A stretch of 64,000 nt of DNA, taken from Kribbella flavida DSM 17836. Lineage in GTDB: Bacteria; Actinomycetota; Actinomycetes; Propionibacteriales; Kribbellaceae. The position numbers and the translations under genes were made by a program. Within the stretch, counting starts at the first letter, position 1. Each line of letters starts with the position of its first letter. Below the pieces are notes generated by a model, which saw only the letters and a program-made list of their open reading frames with translations, made no database searches and was not told the origin of the DNA. Positions 16,673 to 26,097 of the stretch are shown here, piece after piece. Location of the stretch: assembly GCF_000024345.1 (NCBI RefSeq), contig NC_013729.1, positions 620,001 to 684,000 of the forward strand, given 5' to 3'.

Positions 16673-18316
16673 CTAGTGCTTCACCGCCTTCTCGGCGCCG
16701 GCGCCGGTGAGGGAGCGGACCTCCATCTCGGCGAACTTGTCGACGTCGGTGCCCTCCTTGCTGGTCACCGTGCCGAGCCAGCCGAGCAAGAACGCCAGCG
16801 GGATCGACACCAGGCCGGGGTTGTCCAGCGGGAACCAGTGGAAGTCGATCGACGGGTCGGTGATCATCGACAGGCTGGCGCCGGTCTTGGCGTCGACCTT
16901 GCCGGACACGACCGGGGAGAACGCGATCAGCAGGATCGACGAGCCCAGACCGCCGTAGATGCTCCAGAGCGCGCCGCGGGTGTTGAACCGCCGCCAGAAC
17001 AGGGAGTACAGGATGGTCGGCAGGTTCGCGCTGGCCGCGACCGCGAAGGCGAGCGCCACCAGGAAGGCGACGTTCTGGCCGTTGGCGAAGATGCCGCCGA
17101 TGATCGCGACGACCCCGATCACCAGCACGGTGATCCGGGCCACCCGGACCTCCCCGTCGCCGCTGATCTGGCCCTTCTTGATCACCTGGCCGTAGATGTC
17201 GTGCGCGAACGACGCGCTGGCGGTGATGGTCAGTCCGGCGACCACCGCGAGAATGGTGGCGAAGGCGACCGCCGAGATCACGCCCAGCAGGATCTCCCCG
17301 CCGAGCTCGAAGGCCAGCAGTGGCGCCGCCGAGTTCGCCCGGCCGGGCGCGGCGCGGATCACGTCGGGGCCGACGAGCGCGGCCGCGCCGTACCCGAGCA
17401 CCAGCGTGAACAGGTAGAAGATGCCGATGATCCAGATCGCCCAGCTGACGCTGCGGCGGGCTTCCTTGGAGTTCGGGACCGTGTAGAACCGCATCAGCAC
17501 GTGCGGCAGGCCCGCCGTACCGAGCACCAGGGCCAGACCCAGCGAGATGAAGTCGAGCTTGCTGATCCCGCTCACGCCGTACTGGAGGCCCGGCTCGAGC
17601 AGTCGTTCGCCGACCGGGCTCTTCTCGACCGCCGCGCCGAGCAGGCCGGACAGGTTGAAGCTGTACTTCGCCAGCACCCACAGCGTCATCAGGCCGGCGC
17701 CGATGACCAGCAGCACCGCCTTGACGATCTGCACCCAGGTGGTGCCCTTCATGCCGCCGACGAGCACGTAGGTGATCATGATCAGGCCGACCACCGCGAT
17801 CACCAGGTTCTGCCCGGCGCGGCCGTCGATGCCCAGCAGCAGCGCGACCAGACCACCGGCACCGGCCATCTGCGCGAGCAGGTAGAAGAAGCTGACCACC
17901 AGGGTCGAGATCGCCGCGGCCATCCGGACCGGGCGCTGTTTCAGCCGGAACGACAGCACGTCGGCCATCGTGAACCGGCCGGTGTTGCGCAGCAGCTCGG
18001 CGACCAGCAGCAGCGCGACCAGCCAGGCGACCAGGAAGCCGATCGAGTAGAGGAAGCCGTCGTAGCCGTTCAGCGCGATCGCGCCGGCGATGCCGAGGAA
18101 CGACGCGGCGGACAGGTAGTCACCGGCGATCGCGACGCCGTTCTGCGGGCCGGTGAACGAGCGGCCGCCGGCGTAGTAGTCGGCCGCGGTCCGGTTGTTG
18201 CGCGAGGCCCGGATCACGATCGCCAGCGTGGCCACCACGAACAGCGCGAAGATGGCGATGTTGACCGTGGGGTTGCCGATGTCGGTGGCCTGCGGGATCA
18301 GCAGGGGTGTGCTCAC
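16673..18316 (-). CDS. actP: Cation/acetate symporter ActP (solute:sodium symporter family)
   Basis: A 547-aa sodium/solute symporter with about 13 helices that imports acetate and probably related monocarboxylates. AADYYAGGRSFTGPQNGVAIAGDYLSAASFLGIAG is the family signature near the N-terminus, and GTAGLPHVLMRFYTVP is the conserved central motif. ATG 18316 overlaps the stop of the DUF485 gene by four bases, the usual yjcH-actP order. A second paralogous unit lies immediately upstream. Confidence 0.92.
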   Translation of the reverse strand: MSTPLLIPQATDIGNPTVNIAIFALFVVATLAIVIRASRNNRTAADYYAGGRSFTGPQNGVAIAGDYLSAASFLGIAGAIALNGYDGFLYSIGFLVAWLVALLLVAELLRNTGRFTMADVLSFRLKQRPVRMAAAISTLVVSFFYLLAQMAGAGGLVALLLGIDGRAGQNLVIAVVGLIMITYVLVGGMKGTTWVQIVKAVLLVIGAGLMTLWVLAKYSFNLSGLLGAAVEKSPVGERLLEPGLQYGVSGISKLDFISLGLALVLGTAGLPHVLMRFYTVPNSKEARRSVSWAIWIIGIFYLFTLVLGYGAAALVGPDVIRAAPGRANSAAPLLAFELGGEILLGVISAVAFATILAVVAGLTITASASFAHDIYGQVIKKGQISGDGEVRVARITVLVIGVVAIIGGIFANGQNVAFLVALAFAVAASANLPTILYSLFWRRFNTRGALWSIYGGLGSSILLIAFSPVVSGKVDAKTGASLSMITDPSIDFHWFPLDNPGLVSIPLAFLLGWLGTVTSKEGTDVDKFAEMEVRSLTGAGAEKAVKH

Positions 18317-18654
18317 TGGTCCTCACCTTCGATCAGCTGCCGCATCCGGTCGGCGGCCGGGTCGACCTGCTTGTCGGCCCAGCGGACGTAGATCATCGTG
18401 ATCGCGAACGTCGACACGAACTGGCCGAAGCCGAGCAGCAGAGCGACGTTGATGTTGCCGAACAGCCGGTACGACATGAAGCCGTGGGCGTAGTCGGCGA
18501 GCAGGACGTAGAGGAAGTACCAGGCCAGGAACAGGCCGGTCATCGGGAACACGAAGCGCCGGAACCGGCGACGTAGTTCGGTGAAGTCCGGTGACAGCTG
18601 GACATCCCGGTACGTCGTGAGCTCCGGTTCGCCCGCGCGGCGCGGTTCACTCAT
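18313..18654 (-). CDS. DUF485 inner-membrane protein, actP partner
   Basis: A 113-aa membrane protein of the DUF485/YjcH family, normally co-transcribed with ActP. Two helices (FVFPMTGLFLAWYFLYVLLA and NVALLLGFGQFVSTFAITMIYV) flank a short loop. ATG 18654 has GGAGGT upstream. Its stop overlaps the actP start, so the two are translated together. Its exact role in acetate uptake is not known. Confidence 0.92.
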   Translation of the reverse strand: MSEPRRAGEPELTTYRDVQLSPDFTELRRRFRRFVFPMTGLFLAWYFLYVLLADYAHGFMSYRLFGNINVALLLGFGQFVSTFAITMIYVRWADKQVDPAADRMRQLIEGEDQ

Positions 18655-18721
18655 CGCGGGACCTCCAGACGTGATTCGGGCCGGGCGGGACCGGCGCGCG
18701 TGGGCGTTGACGGTTCGTACT

Positions 18722-18735
18722 GTGGTCCAGCTCAC
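18722..18735 (-). promoter_or_regulatory. Possible CRP-like site upstream of DUF485-actP
   Basis: On the minus strand the sequence reads GTGAGCTGGACCAC, close to the CRP half-sites GTGA-N6-TCAC with one mismatch. It lies about 70 bp before the DUF485 start, a sensible place for an activator. The match is imperfect and may be chance. Confidence 0.35.
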
Positions 18736-18907
18736 CCCGGAGCCGACAGCACTGACCCGCATCGAGCGCCCAGCGGACGGCACCCTTCGACCGGCGGGAA
18801 GCGCACCTGCGACGAGCGGTCGCATCCGGACGACGAACGGCCGGACGTGCACCACTCACCATCACCGGCCGCCGGGCGACGGCCCGCCGGGCTCGGCGAG
18901 CCGGGGA

Positions 18908-20476
18908 TCAGGGACCGGAGCTTGGTGAGTGGTGCGGGTTCAGCCCGCGGTCGACGTCGACCGCTTCGGGGGTGTGCAGGCGGACCATGCTGCGCGCGGT
19001 GCCGGCCGGGATCTTCTGCGGCGTGAGCTTGGAGACGACGATGACGGTGAGAAAGGCGAGCGGCATCGTCCACGCGGCGGGCTGGCCGAACAGCGCGCCG
19101 GCCCAGCCGCCGGCGGGCGGGCTGATCACGTTCACCAGAACGGCGGCGATGGCGGCGACCCCGCCGACGAGCAGGCCGGCCGCGGCGCCGACCGTCGACA
19201 TCCGGCGCCACCAGATGCCCAGCACGAGCAGCGGGCAGAACGTCGAGGCCGCGACGGCGAAGGCCAGGCCGACGGTGTCGGCGAGGCTGAGGGAACCGGT
19301 GAAGTTCCAGCCGACGAACGGTACGACGATCGCCAGCACCGCCGCGATCCGGAAGCTGTTCACGGCCAGGTAGTCGCCGCCGGTCAACCGGTGCAGGCGG
19401 TTGCGCAGCAGGTCCTGGTCGATCACGCCGGCGATCGCGACGGTCAGGCCGGACGACGTCGACAGGAACGCGGCGAAGGCCCCGGCGGCGACCAGTGCGC
19501 CGAGCAGGTCGCCGACGGTCCCGGGGAAGATCCGGCCGGGCAGTTCCAGGACGACGGTGTCGGCGGCGCCCGCGACCAGGTCGGGTGCGAACGACCGGCC
19601 GAGCACGGCGTACACGGGGGGGAAGAGGTAGAAGACGCCGAGCAGGGCGAGCACCACGACCGTCGTACGGCGGGCCGCGCGGCCGTCGGGATTGGTGTAG
19701 AACCGGACCAGCACGTGCGGCAGGCCCATCGTTCCGAAACAAAGGGCCAGCAGCAACGAGTACGTCGCGTACAGCGGGTGGTCGCGGCCGTTGGCCTGGG
19801 ACAGCGGTTCGGCCCACTCCGACCCGGCGCCCTGCAGCGACTGCAGTACGCCGACGGGGTGGTCCATCGACCGCCAGGCGATCAGGATGACGAACACCGG
19901 CGCGGCCAGCGCGGTCAGCTTCAGCCAGTACTGGAACGCCTGCACGAAGGTGATCGAGCGCATCCCACCCGCGGCGACGTTGATCACCACGATGATCGCG
20001 ACCAGGGCGGCGCCGACGGCGGGTGGAGCGCCGGTCACGGTCTGCACGGTGAGGCCGGCGCCGCGCAGCTGGGGCAGCAGGTACAGCGTGCCGATTCCCG
20101 CGACCAGGGCCGAGCAGATCCGCCGGACCACCGCCGACTCGAAGCGGGTCTCGGCGAAGTCGGGCAGCGTGTACGCGCCGGACCGTCGCAGCGGGGCGGC
20201 GATCAGGACCAGCAGCATCAGGTAGCCGACGGTGTACCCGACGGAGAACCACAGCATATCGGCGCCGTTCACCACCAGCAGTCCGGCGACGCCGAGGAAG
20301 GAGGCGGCCGACAGGTACTCGCCGCTGATCGCGGACGCGTTCCAGCGCGGGCTGACGGCCCGGCTCGCCACGTAGAAGTCGCTGGTGGTGCGGGAGATCC
20401 GCAACCCGAACAGGCCGATCCCGATGGTCGCCGCGATCACCAGCCCGATCGCGGTCAGGCTCATCGCCGGCGACAT
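18908..20476 (-). CDS. Second solute:sodium symporter, ActP paralogue
   Basis: A 522-aa symporter with the same helix plan as the adjacent ActP: SDFYVASRAVSPRWNASAISGEYLSAASFLGVAG near the N-terminus and GTMGLPHVLVRFYTNP centrally. The divergence from ActP suggests a different monocarboxylate (for example pyruvate or propionate). ATG 20476 lies 28 bp after the end of a small membrane-protein gene. The gene order (kinase, LytTR regulator, small membrane protein, symporter) indicates that the two-component system controls this transporter. Confidence 0.9.
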   Translation of the reverse strand: MSPAMSLTAIGLVIAATIGIGLFGLRISRTTSDFYVASRAVSPRWNASAISGEYLSAASFLGVAGLLVVNGADMLWFSVGYTVGYLMLLVLIAAPLRRSGAYTLPDFAETRFESAVVRRICSALVAGIGTLYLLPQLRGAGLTVQTVTGAPPAVGAALVAIIVVINVAAGGMRSITFVQAFQYWLKLTALAAPVFVILIAWRSMDHPVGVLQSLQGAGSEWAEPLSQANGRDHPLYATYSLLLALCFGTMGLPHVLVRFYTNPDGRAARRTTVVVLALLGVFYLFPPVYAVLGRSFAPDLVAGAADTVVLELPGRIFPGTVGDLLGALVAAGAFAAFLSTSSGLTVAIAGVIDQDLLRNRLHRLTGGDYLAVNSFRIAAVLAIVVPFVGWNFTGSLSLADTVGLAFAVAASTFCPLLVLGIWWRRMSTVGAAAGLLVGGVAAIAAVLVNVISPPAGGWAGALFGQPAAWTMPLAFLTVIVVSKLTPQKIPAGTARSMVRLHTPEAVDVDRGLNPHHSPSSGP

Positions 20477-20504
20477 CGCGGGTCCCCGTCGGCGCGGGCG
20501 GACA

Positions 20505-20885
20505 CTACTGCCGTCCCACGAACTCGGTGAACTCGGTCTCGATCCGCTCCGCGTTGCGCACGTAGATCCGGGCGGCGACGTACACGACCGGGTAGATCAC
20601 GACGCCCAGCAGCAGCCAGGGCAGCGGGACACCGAACACGCCGGCCGTGCGGGTCGCCGGGACCAGGAAGAACAGCAGCGGCAGGCTGCCGAGGCAGACC
20701 GCGGTGCCGGCGATCACCACGAGCGCGAGCCGCAGCTGCGACTGGATCAGCGAGTGCATGTAGACCTCGCCGACCCTCGTCTGCTCGTCGATCTCCCGGG
20801 TGCCCGTGTGCCCCGTACTACGGCGCGCCGCGCTCGTCCGCGGACTCGTCACCCGCACCCGCCGGGGCCCGTCCGGGGTCGACAT
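20505..20885 (-). CDS. Small two-helix membrane protein, DUF485-like symporter partner
   Basis: A 126-aa protein. The N-terminal 55 residues are polar; two hydrophobic segments follow (LALVVIAGTAVCLGSLPLLFFLV and WLLLGVVIYPVVYVAARIYV), then a short acidic tail. The size and position upstream of a symporter match DUF485 proteins, though the sequence is distant. ATG 20885 sits just before the end of the LytTR gene at 20887, so all four genes of this unit are closely packed. Confidence 0.75.
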   Translation of the reverse strand: MSTPDGPRRVRVTSPRTSAARRSTGHTGTREIDEQTRVGEVYMHSLIQSQLRLALVVIAGTAVCLGSLPLLFFLVPATRTAGVFGVPLPWLLLGVVIYPVVYVAARIYVRNAERIETEFTEFVGRQ

Positions 20886-20886
20886 G

Positions 20887-21639
20887 TCAGCCGCGCAGCG
20901 AGGTCGAGCGGACCAGCAGGTCACGCAGCTCGCGGGTGTGCCGGCGGCTGACCGGGAGCCAGTCGTCGCCGACCCGGACGGCACACCGGCCACTGTCCAC
21001 CCGCATCTCGTCGACGTGGGCGAGCGCGACGAGCGTGCTGCGGTGGATCCGGGTGAAGCCCGCGTCGCGCCAGCGCTCTTCCAGCGTGCTCAGTGGAACC
21101 CGGACCAGGTGCGAGTTCTGCCCGGTGTGCAGGCGGGCGTAGTCGCCCTGCGCCTCGACGTACCGGACGGTGGAGCGCTGCACGAACCGGGTCACGCCCG
21201 CCAGCTCGACCGGGATCACCTCGTCGTCGGTCACCTCCGGCGACTGCACGGCCTGCGGACCGCCCGCGCTGACCACCCGGCGGACCGCCTCGGCCAGCCG
21301 CTCCGCCCGGACCGGCTTCATCACGTAGTCGGTCGCGTCCAGGTCGAAGGCCGCGACCGCGTGCTCGTCGTACGCCGTGACGAAGACGATCTGCGGCCGG
21401 CTGGCGAACTTCGACAGCACCCGGGCCAGGTCGATGCCGTCCAGCCCCGGCATCTTGATGTCGCAGAACACCACGTCCAGGTCGGTGGCCTGCAGGATCT
21501 TGAGGGCGTCCGGCCCGTTGGCGGCGGTCCGGATCTCACCGATCCGCTCGTCCCGCGACAGCAGGTACACCAGCTCCGCCAGCGCCGGCTCCTCGTCGTC
21601 GGCCACCAGCGCGCGCAAGGGAGTCTCGGCCATGGCCAC
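20887..21639 (-). CDS. LytTR-family response regulator
   Basis: A 250-aa regulator. The receiver domain spans roughly residues 8-130 with the acidic pocket VADDEE, phospho-acceptor Asp60 in VVFCDIKMPG, and the conserved lysine of YVMKPVRAERL. A LytTR DNA-binding domain follows, with VRYVEAQGDYARLHT and FTRIHRSTLVALAHVDEM. It pairs with the histidine kinase immediately upstream. By analogy with BtsSR/YpdAB of E. coli, LytTR systems next to carboxylate transporters often respond to pyruvate; that is inference here. Confidence 0.93.
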   Translation of the reverse strand: MAMAETPLRALVADDEEPALAELVYLLSRDERIGEIRTAANGPDALKILQATDLDVVFCDIKMPGLDGIDLARVLSKFASRPQIVFVTAYDEHAVAAFDLDATDYVMKPVRAERLAEAVRRVVSAGGPQAVQSPEVTDDEVIPVELAGVTRFVQRSTVRYVEAQGDYARLHTGQNSHLVRVPLSTLEERWRDAGFTRIHRSTLVALAHVDEMRVDSGRCAVRVGDDWLPVSRRHTRELRDLLVRSTSLRG

Positions 21640-21678
21640 ACACTAATGCCCGGTGCGCGGCCTGGCACGGTTCCGACC

Positions 21679-22809
21679 TCAAGCCGACGCGTGCACTCCG
21701 GAGGCGTACTTCGGCACCCGGAAGCTGACCTTGGTGCCGGCTTCCACCTCGGTCTCGACGACCAGGCCGTAGGCGTCGCCGTACACCTGGCGGAGCCGGG
21801 CGTCGACGTTGCCGAGGCCGACCGAGTCGTTGCCGGACTCGCCGGCCAGCACCGCCCGGATCACCTCCGGGTCGCTGCCGACGCCGTCGTCCTCGACGCT
21901 GATCTCGGCCTCCGAGCCACGGTCCATTGCCCGGATGGTGAGCTGCCCGACGCCGGTGGTGCCCTCCAGCCCGTGCCGTACGGCGTTCTCCACCAGCGGC
22001 TGGACGACCAGGAACGGGATCGCCACCGACAGCACCTCCGGCGCGATCAGCAGGGACACCTTCAGCCGCTCCCCGAACCGCGCCTGCTCCAGCACCAGGT
22101 ACCGCTCGACGTTGCGCAGCTCGTCCGAGAGCGTGGTGAACTCGCCGCCGCGGCGCAGCGCGTAGCGGGAGAAGTCGGCGAACTCCAGCAGCAGCTCCCG
22201 CGCCCGCTCCGGGTCCGTCCGCACGAACGACGCGATCGCCGCGAGCGCGTTGTAGATGAAGTGCGGGCTGATCTGGGCCCGCAGCGCGCGCAGCTCGGCC
22301 TCCATCGCGCGGGTGCGTTCCTTGTTCAGCTCGGCCAGCTCGACCTGGCCCGAGACCCAGCGAGCGACCTCCTCGGTGGCCCGGACGAGCGCCGCCGACG
22401 ACCGCGGGCTGTACGCGACCAGGACGGCGACCACGCGGTCTTCGGTGACGATCGGCGCGACCACCGCCGTCCGGACCGGGCACTGGGGATCGCCGCAGGC
22501 CACGTCGTGCGCGCCGAGCACGGCCGTTCGCCCGCTGCGCAGCGTCATCGCGGCGATCGCCTTCGCGTCGACCCGGTGGTTGCTCTCGTACGCGCCGCCG
22601 ACCCCGTCCCAGGCGAGCACGCCCGAGGAGTCGCAGATCGCGATCGCCGCCGTACCGAGCAGGTCGCGGAGATGCTTGCTCGCCTTGCCGGCCGCCGCCG
22701 GAGTCAGTCCTTCGCGCAGGTACGGCGAGGCCAGCGAGGCGGTATGCAGGGTGGCATACGTCGCCTTGTCAGCCGGAGTCCCGAAATGCTTCCGCCGCCG
22801 CGCGAACAT
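21679..22809 (-). CDS. LytS-family sensor histidine kinase, soluble, with GAF-like input domain
   Basis: A 376-aa kinase without membrane helices. An N-terminal GAF-like region (about 45-150) contains a cysteine pair in HDVACGDPQCPVRTAVVAPI. The His_kinase domain follows, with RAQISPHFIYNALAAI and phospho-His183. The ATPase region has PLVENAVRHGLEG and VEDDGVGSD. Lacking the usual LytS transmembrane sensor, it presumably senses an internal signal. The promoter for the symporter operon probably lies before 22809. Confidence 0.9.
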   Translation of the reverse strand: MFARRRKHFGTPADKATYATLHTASLASPYLREGLTPAAAGKASKHLRDLLGTAAIAICDSSGVLAWDGVGGAYESNHRVDAKAIAAMTLRSGRTAVLGAHDVACGDPQCPVRTAVVAPIVTEDRVVAVLVAYSPRSSAALVRATEEVARWVSGQVELAELNKERTRAMEAELRALRAQISPHFIYNALAAIASFVRTDPERARELLLEFADFSRYALRRGGEFTTLSDELRNVERYLVLEQARFGERLKVSLLIAPEVLSVAIPFLVVQPLVENAVRHGLEGTTGVGQLTIRAMDRGSEAEISVEDDGVGSDPEVIRAVLAGESGNDSVGLGNVDARLRQVYGDAYGLVVETEVEAGTKVSFRVPKYASGVHASA

Positions 22810-22826
22810 GCCCCGACGGTAGCCGG

Positions 22827-23561
22827 TCAGGCCTCCGCGCGGGGACGGAACGCGGCGAGGGCTTCGGTGTCGCTGTAGTTGGTGCGCAGGTACTCGTCGG
22901 CCCAGGCGGCTCGTCCGGGGTAGGTGGACTGCTGGACGACGCGGTCCGCGGCGGCCCCGGCGTCCAGGGTGGAGCGCCGGAGCTGGACGCCGTCGGGGGT
23001 GAGCAGCGCCCAGCTCGGACCGGGGGCGCCGTACGGCATGCCGACGCTGCCGGCGTTCACCACCAGCCGCCGGTCGACCTGGCGGGCGAACGGCATGTGC
23101 GTGTGCCCGCAGACGATCGTCCGCACCTGCTCCGGTACGCCGCCGAGCACGTCGGCCCAGCGGCTGATCGGGCTGTCCACGAGCACAACCTCCTCGTCGT
23201 CCCGCGGGGTCGCGTGGCAGAACAGGGTGTCGCCGATGGTCACGCTGGTCGGCAGGTCTGCCAGCAGTTCAACCTGGTCCGGCCGGAGCTGGTTGGCGGC
23301 CCACGGCGTCACGTCGTCGGGCGGGTCGAGCTGCCCGCCCCGGGCCAGCGTCACCAGCTCACGGTCGGCATTGCCACGCACCCAGACGGCCCGATTCCCC
23401 AACGCCACCAGGAGATCCAGCGTCTCGACCGGCTGTGGCCCGCTCGCGAGGTCGCCGGCCAGCACGATGACGTCCGCCTGCTGCACGTCCGGCTCGGCCA
23501 GGACCGCCTCGAGAGCCGGCAGTACGCCGTGGACGTCCGCGAGCACCGCAATCTGTCCCAT
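22827..23561 (-). CDS. Calcineurin-like metallophosphoesterase (YfcE/MJ0936-like)
   Basis: A 244-aa phosphoesterase. The metal-binding motifs are in order: LADVHG, AGDLASGP, VRGNADRE, FCHATP and CGHTHMPF, ending with NAGSVGMPYG. Substrates in this family include phosphodiesters, cyclic nucleotides and Ap4A-type compounds; none can be chosen. It is 17 bp downstream of the kinase start on the same strand but is probably separate. ATG 23561 is the only good start. Confidence 0.92.
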   Translation of the reverse strand: MGQIAVLADVHGVLPALEAVLAEPDVQQADVIVLAGDLASGPQPVETLDLLVALGNRAVWVRGNADRELVTLARGGQLDPPDDVTPWAANQLRPDQVELLADLPTSVTIGDTLFCHATPRDDEEVVLVDSPISRWADVLGGVPEQVRTIVCGHTHMPFARQVDRRLVVNAGSVGMPYGAPGPSWALLTPDGVQLRRSTLDAGAAADRVVQQSTYPGRAAWADEYLRTNYSDTEALAAFRPRAEA

Positions 23562-23633
23562 CCGAACAGTCTCGCGCCTCTTCCCGACGCCCGAAGCAAG
23601 CTTCGCTGCCAGCAGAAGGCGGGTGGGTGGCGT

Positions 23634-24764
23634 TCAGGTGCCGAGCCCGACCCGGAAGCCTCCGAGCGGCACCGCCAGCTCACACGTCCCGGTCGGCACC
23701 GCACAGCGCAGGACGCCGCGCGGCATCGACTCCTTGTCGTCGATCAGCAGCAGCACGTGCTGGTCGTCCTCGGCCCGGCTCGCGACGAAGGCTGCGCCGG
23801 TCCACTGGCGCAGCAGGTTCCCGTCGGCGACGTCGAGCGCGCTGACCGAGCTTGCCGCCCAGCCGTCGGCGTAGGCCGGTCCGGCGATCGCGATCCGCCC
23901 GTCGGGCGTGAAGCTCCTGATCTCGTGGTCGCACGTGCGCCACAGGCTGCGGCCGGTGGCCAGTTCGTTCACCGTCGAGCAGGCCCGGTGGTCGCCGGCC
24001 GCAGTCCGCAGGGCGACCAGCTTCCCGTCCGGGCTGATCGCGGTGGCCGAACCGTGCGTCGGGACCTGCCGCGCCCGGCTCTCGCCCGGCACCCAGCGCC
24101 ACAGCTTCCACGACCCGGCGTCGGGGGCCGCGCTGCCCCGGAAGTAGACCGCGTCGCCGACGTAGGCGAGCATGCGGACGTCGTACTGGTTGGGCACCTT
24201 CAGCTGCCGGACCGTGCCGTCGGCGGTCTCCGCGAACACGACGCTGCCGCGCCGGTTCGTGCCGTCCTGGGCCCGGGGCTGCGTCGCGTACGCGACCGCC
24301 GACTCGTCCTCGGTCCCCCGCACGCTGATGACGTCGCGGACCCGCTCCTGGCTGCCGTCGGCCTTGAGCTTCAGCAGCACGGTCGAAGCGCCGTCGCCCT
24401 CCGACAGGATCGCGAACACCGCATCCCCCGTCCGGCTGAACTCCAGCACCGGCGCCGTGCCCGGAACGCCGATCTCGCCCCCCGCACCACCACGTACCGC
24501 CCGGCCGACGCTGTGCGGCACCTGCGGCTCCCGCCCCCGCTTCAGCGTCTTCAGCGGCAGCCGAACCTTGACCGGTCCCGTGTACTCCGGTCCGTCGGGC
24601 GGGCCGGCGGTTCCCACCGAACCGCTGCGGCCGGACAGCGGCGAAGCCGCCGCGCCGTCGTCGGACCGCGGCGCCTGCCGGTTCGCCACCACCCCACCGA
24701 CGGCCACCGCCGCCACGGCAACAGCGGAGACCAGGACGACCAGCCGGGTGTTTCCCCGGGCCAT
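23634..24764 (-). CDS. Membrane-anchored WD/PD40-like repeat protein, paralogue 2
   Basis: A 376-aa protein with an N-terminal anchor (LVVLVSAVAVAAVAVGGVVANR), a linker, and an extracytoplasmic domain of repeats containing FSRTGDAVFAI, ATAISPDGKLVALR and RSFTPDGRIAIAG, typical of beta-propeller blades. ATG 24764 has GAGGATGAG upstream. It closely parallels the next gene (same anchor, TCDHEIRSFTPDGRIAIAGPAYADG against ACDHMVLGFTPDKSSVIAGPTYADG), so the two arose by tandem duplication. A surface role with the divergent kinase is possible. Confidence 0.82.
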   Translation of the reverse strand: MARGNTRLVVLVSAVAVAAVAVGGVVANRQAPRSDDGAAASPLSGRSGSVGTAGPPDGPEYTGPVKVRLPLKTLKRGREPQVPHSVGRAVRGGAGGEIGVPGTAPVLEFSRTGDAVFAILSEGDGASTVLLKLKADGSQERVRDVISVRGTEDESAVAYATQPRAQDGTNRRGSVVFAETADGTVRQLKVPNQYDVRMLAYVGDAVYFRGSAAPDAGSWKLWRWVPGESRARQVPTHGSATAISPDGKLVALRTAAGDHRACSTVNELATGRSLWRTCDHEIRSFTPDGRIAIAGPAYADGWAASSVSALDVADGNLLRQWTGAAFVASRAEDDQHVLLLIDDKESMPRGVLRCAVPTGTCELAVPLGGFRVGLGT

Positions 24765-24777
24765 CAGCCACTCATCC

Positions 24778-26001
24778 TCAGCCGCCGAGCTTGAGCTGAC
24801 CTGACGTGAGCGGCGTGGCCCGCTCGCACTCGCCGGTGCTGATCGCACAGCGGACGATCGCGCCCTTGGTCTCCGGCCCCTCGTCGACCTGCATCAGCAG
24901 GTGCTCGTCGTCCTCGGCCCGGACCCGCTTGAACGCCAGCCCGGTCCATTCCCGCCGGACCGCGCCGGTGCTGCCGTCCAGGATCCAGGTCGACAGCGGC
25001 GCGTACCCGTCGGCGTACGTCGGGCCGGCGATCACCGAGGACTTGTCGGGGGTGAAGCCCAGCACCATGTGGTCGCAGGCGCGCCAGAGCTTCTTGCCGG
25101 TGGCGATCTCGACCACGAACGAGCAGGTGCCGGAGTTGCTCCAGGCCTCGATCGACGCGGCCAGCCGGCCGTCGGCGGAGACCGCCGTCGGGTCCAGCAC
25201 GCCCTTCACCAGGCTGGCCGACGAGCGGCCCGGCGTCCACGCGTAGAGCTTCGCAGTGCCCCGCGCCGAGGACTTGGCCGAGTAGAAGACCCGGTTGGCC
25301 GCGTAGGCGAGCACCTCGAGGTCGAGCGCGTCCGGCAGCGGCAGCTTCCGGACCGGCGAGGAGGTGTCCTCGGCGTAGACGACGCCGCCCTTGAGCTGCT
25401 CGCCGGTCGAGCTCTGCCGCTGGCTGGCGTAGGCCGCGGCCCTCCCGTCCGGGCTGGCCACCAGCGTCGTCACGTCCGGGACCTCGGTCGAGTCGCCGAC
25501 GTACCCGCCGCGGACCAGCTTGAGCGAGCCTTGCCCGTCCTGGAGGGCCAGGGCCGTGTCGCCGACCCGGACGGCCTCGACGATCGTCCCGGTGCCGGGG
25601 ATCTTCAGCGCCGCGCCAGGACCTCCGCGCAGCTCGCGACCGACCACGTGCGCGAGCTGCGGTGTCCGGCCCTCGCCGAGCTTGTCCAGGGTCAGCGGGA
25701 CGACCGCCTGTCCGGTCTGGCCGGGCGTCTTGGTCACCGGCGTGCTCTCCGGCGTACTCACCGGGGCGCTCGTCGGAGTGCCCGTCGGCTTGGCCGGTGG
25801 CTTCGCGCCCGACGGCGTGGCCGACGGAGCCGGAGACGGCGCGACCGACGGTGCCGGGCTGCTGGGTGAGCCGCCAAGCGGAGCCGCGTCGCTGTCGATC
25901 GACCGAGGGCTCTGTCGAGAGGCGACGACGCCACCGATCACCACGGCCGCGACCGCGACCGCGGCGACGACGACGGTCAGCCGGGGGTTCAGCTGCCTCA
26001 T
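24778..26001 (-). CDS. Membrane-anchored WD/PD40-like repeat protein, paralogue 1
   Basis: A 407-aa paralogue of the protein at 23634: anchor (LTVVVAAVAVAAVVIGGVVASRQSPRS), a 60-residue Pro/Thr/Ser linker, then propeller-like blades. It lies 13 bp before its copy, in the same operon. ATG 26001 is supported by TTAGGAGCC upstream; the longer open frame runs antisense through the kinase and is ignored. The start faces a Ser/Thr kinase across 170 bp that contain a perfect 12-bp palindrome. Confidence 0.82.
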   Translation of the reverse strand: MRQLNPRLTVVVAAVAVAAVVIGGVVASRQSPRSIDSDAAPLGGSPSSPAPSVAPSPAPSATPSGAKPPAKPTGTPTSAPVSTPESTPVTKTPGQTGQAVVPLTLDKLGEGRTPQLAHVVGRELRGGPGAALKIPGTGTIVEAVRVGDTALALQDGQGSLKLVRGGYVGDSTEVPDVTTLVASPDGRAAAYASQRQSSTGEQLKGGVVYAEDTSSPVRKLPLPDALDLEVLAYAANRVFYSAKSSARGTAKLYAWTPGRSSASLVKGVLDPTAVSADGRLAASIEAWSNSGTCSFVVEIATGKKLWRACDHMVLGFTPDKSSVIAGPTYADGYAPLSTWILDGSTGAVRREWTGLAFKRVRAEDDEHLLMQVDEGPETKGAIVRCAISTGECERATPLTSGQLKLGG

Positions 26002-26097
26002 CAACGGGCTCCTAACCAGCGTTCGTGAACTCCTGCAGTGTGCGGCACGGCCGGTTCGGCGCGCGGACCCGCGCGACCGGGCGTGTCCGGTCCCCGG

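Noticed and set aside
16631..18391. 586-codon plus-strand frame opposite actP
   Set aside because: Its charged, His/Asp/Gln-rich composition is typical of a shadow of a membrane-protein gene; actP on the other strand has clear motifs.
18929..20530. 533-codon plus-strand frame opposite the second symporter
   Set aside because: Same reason: low-complexity Gly/Asp/Arg product and a well-supported gene on the other strand.
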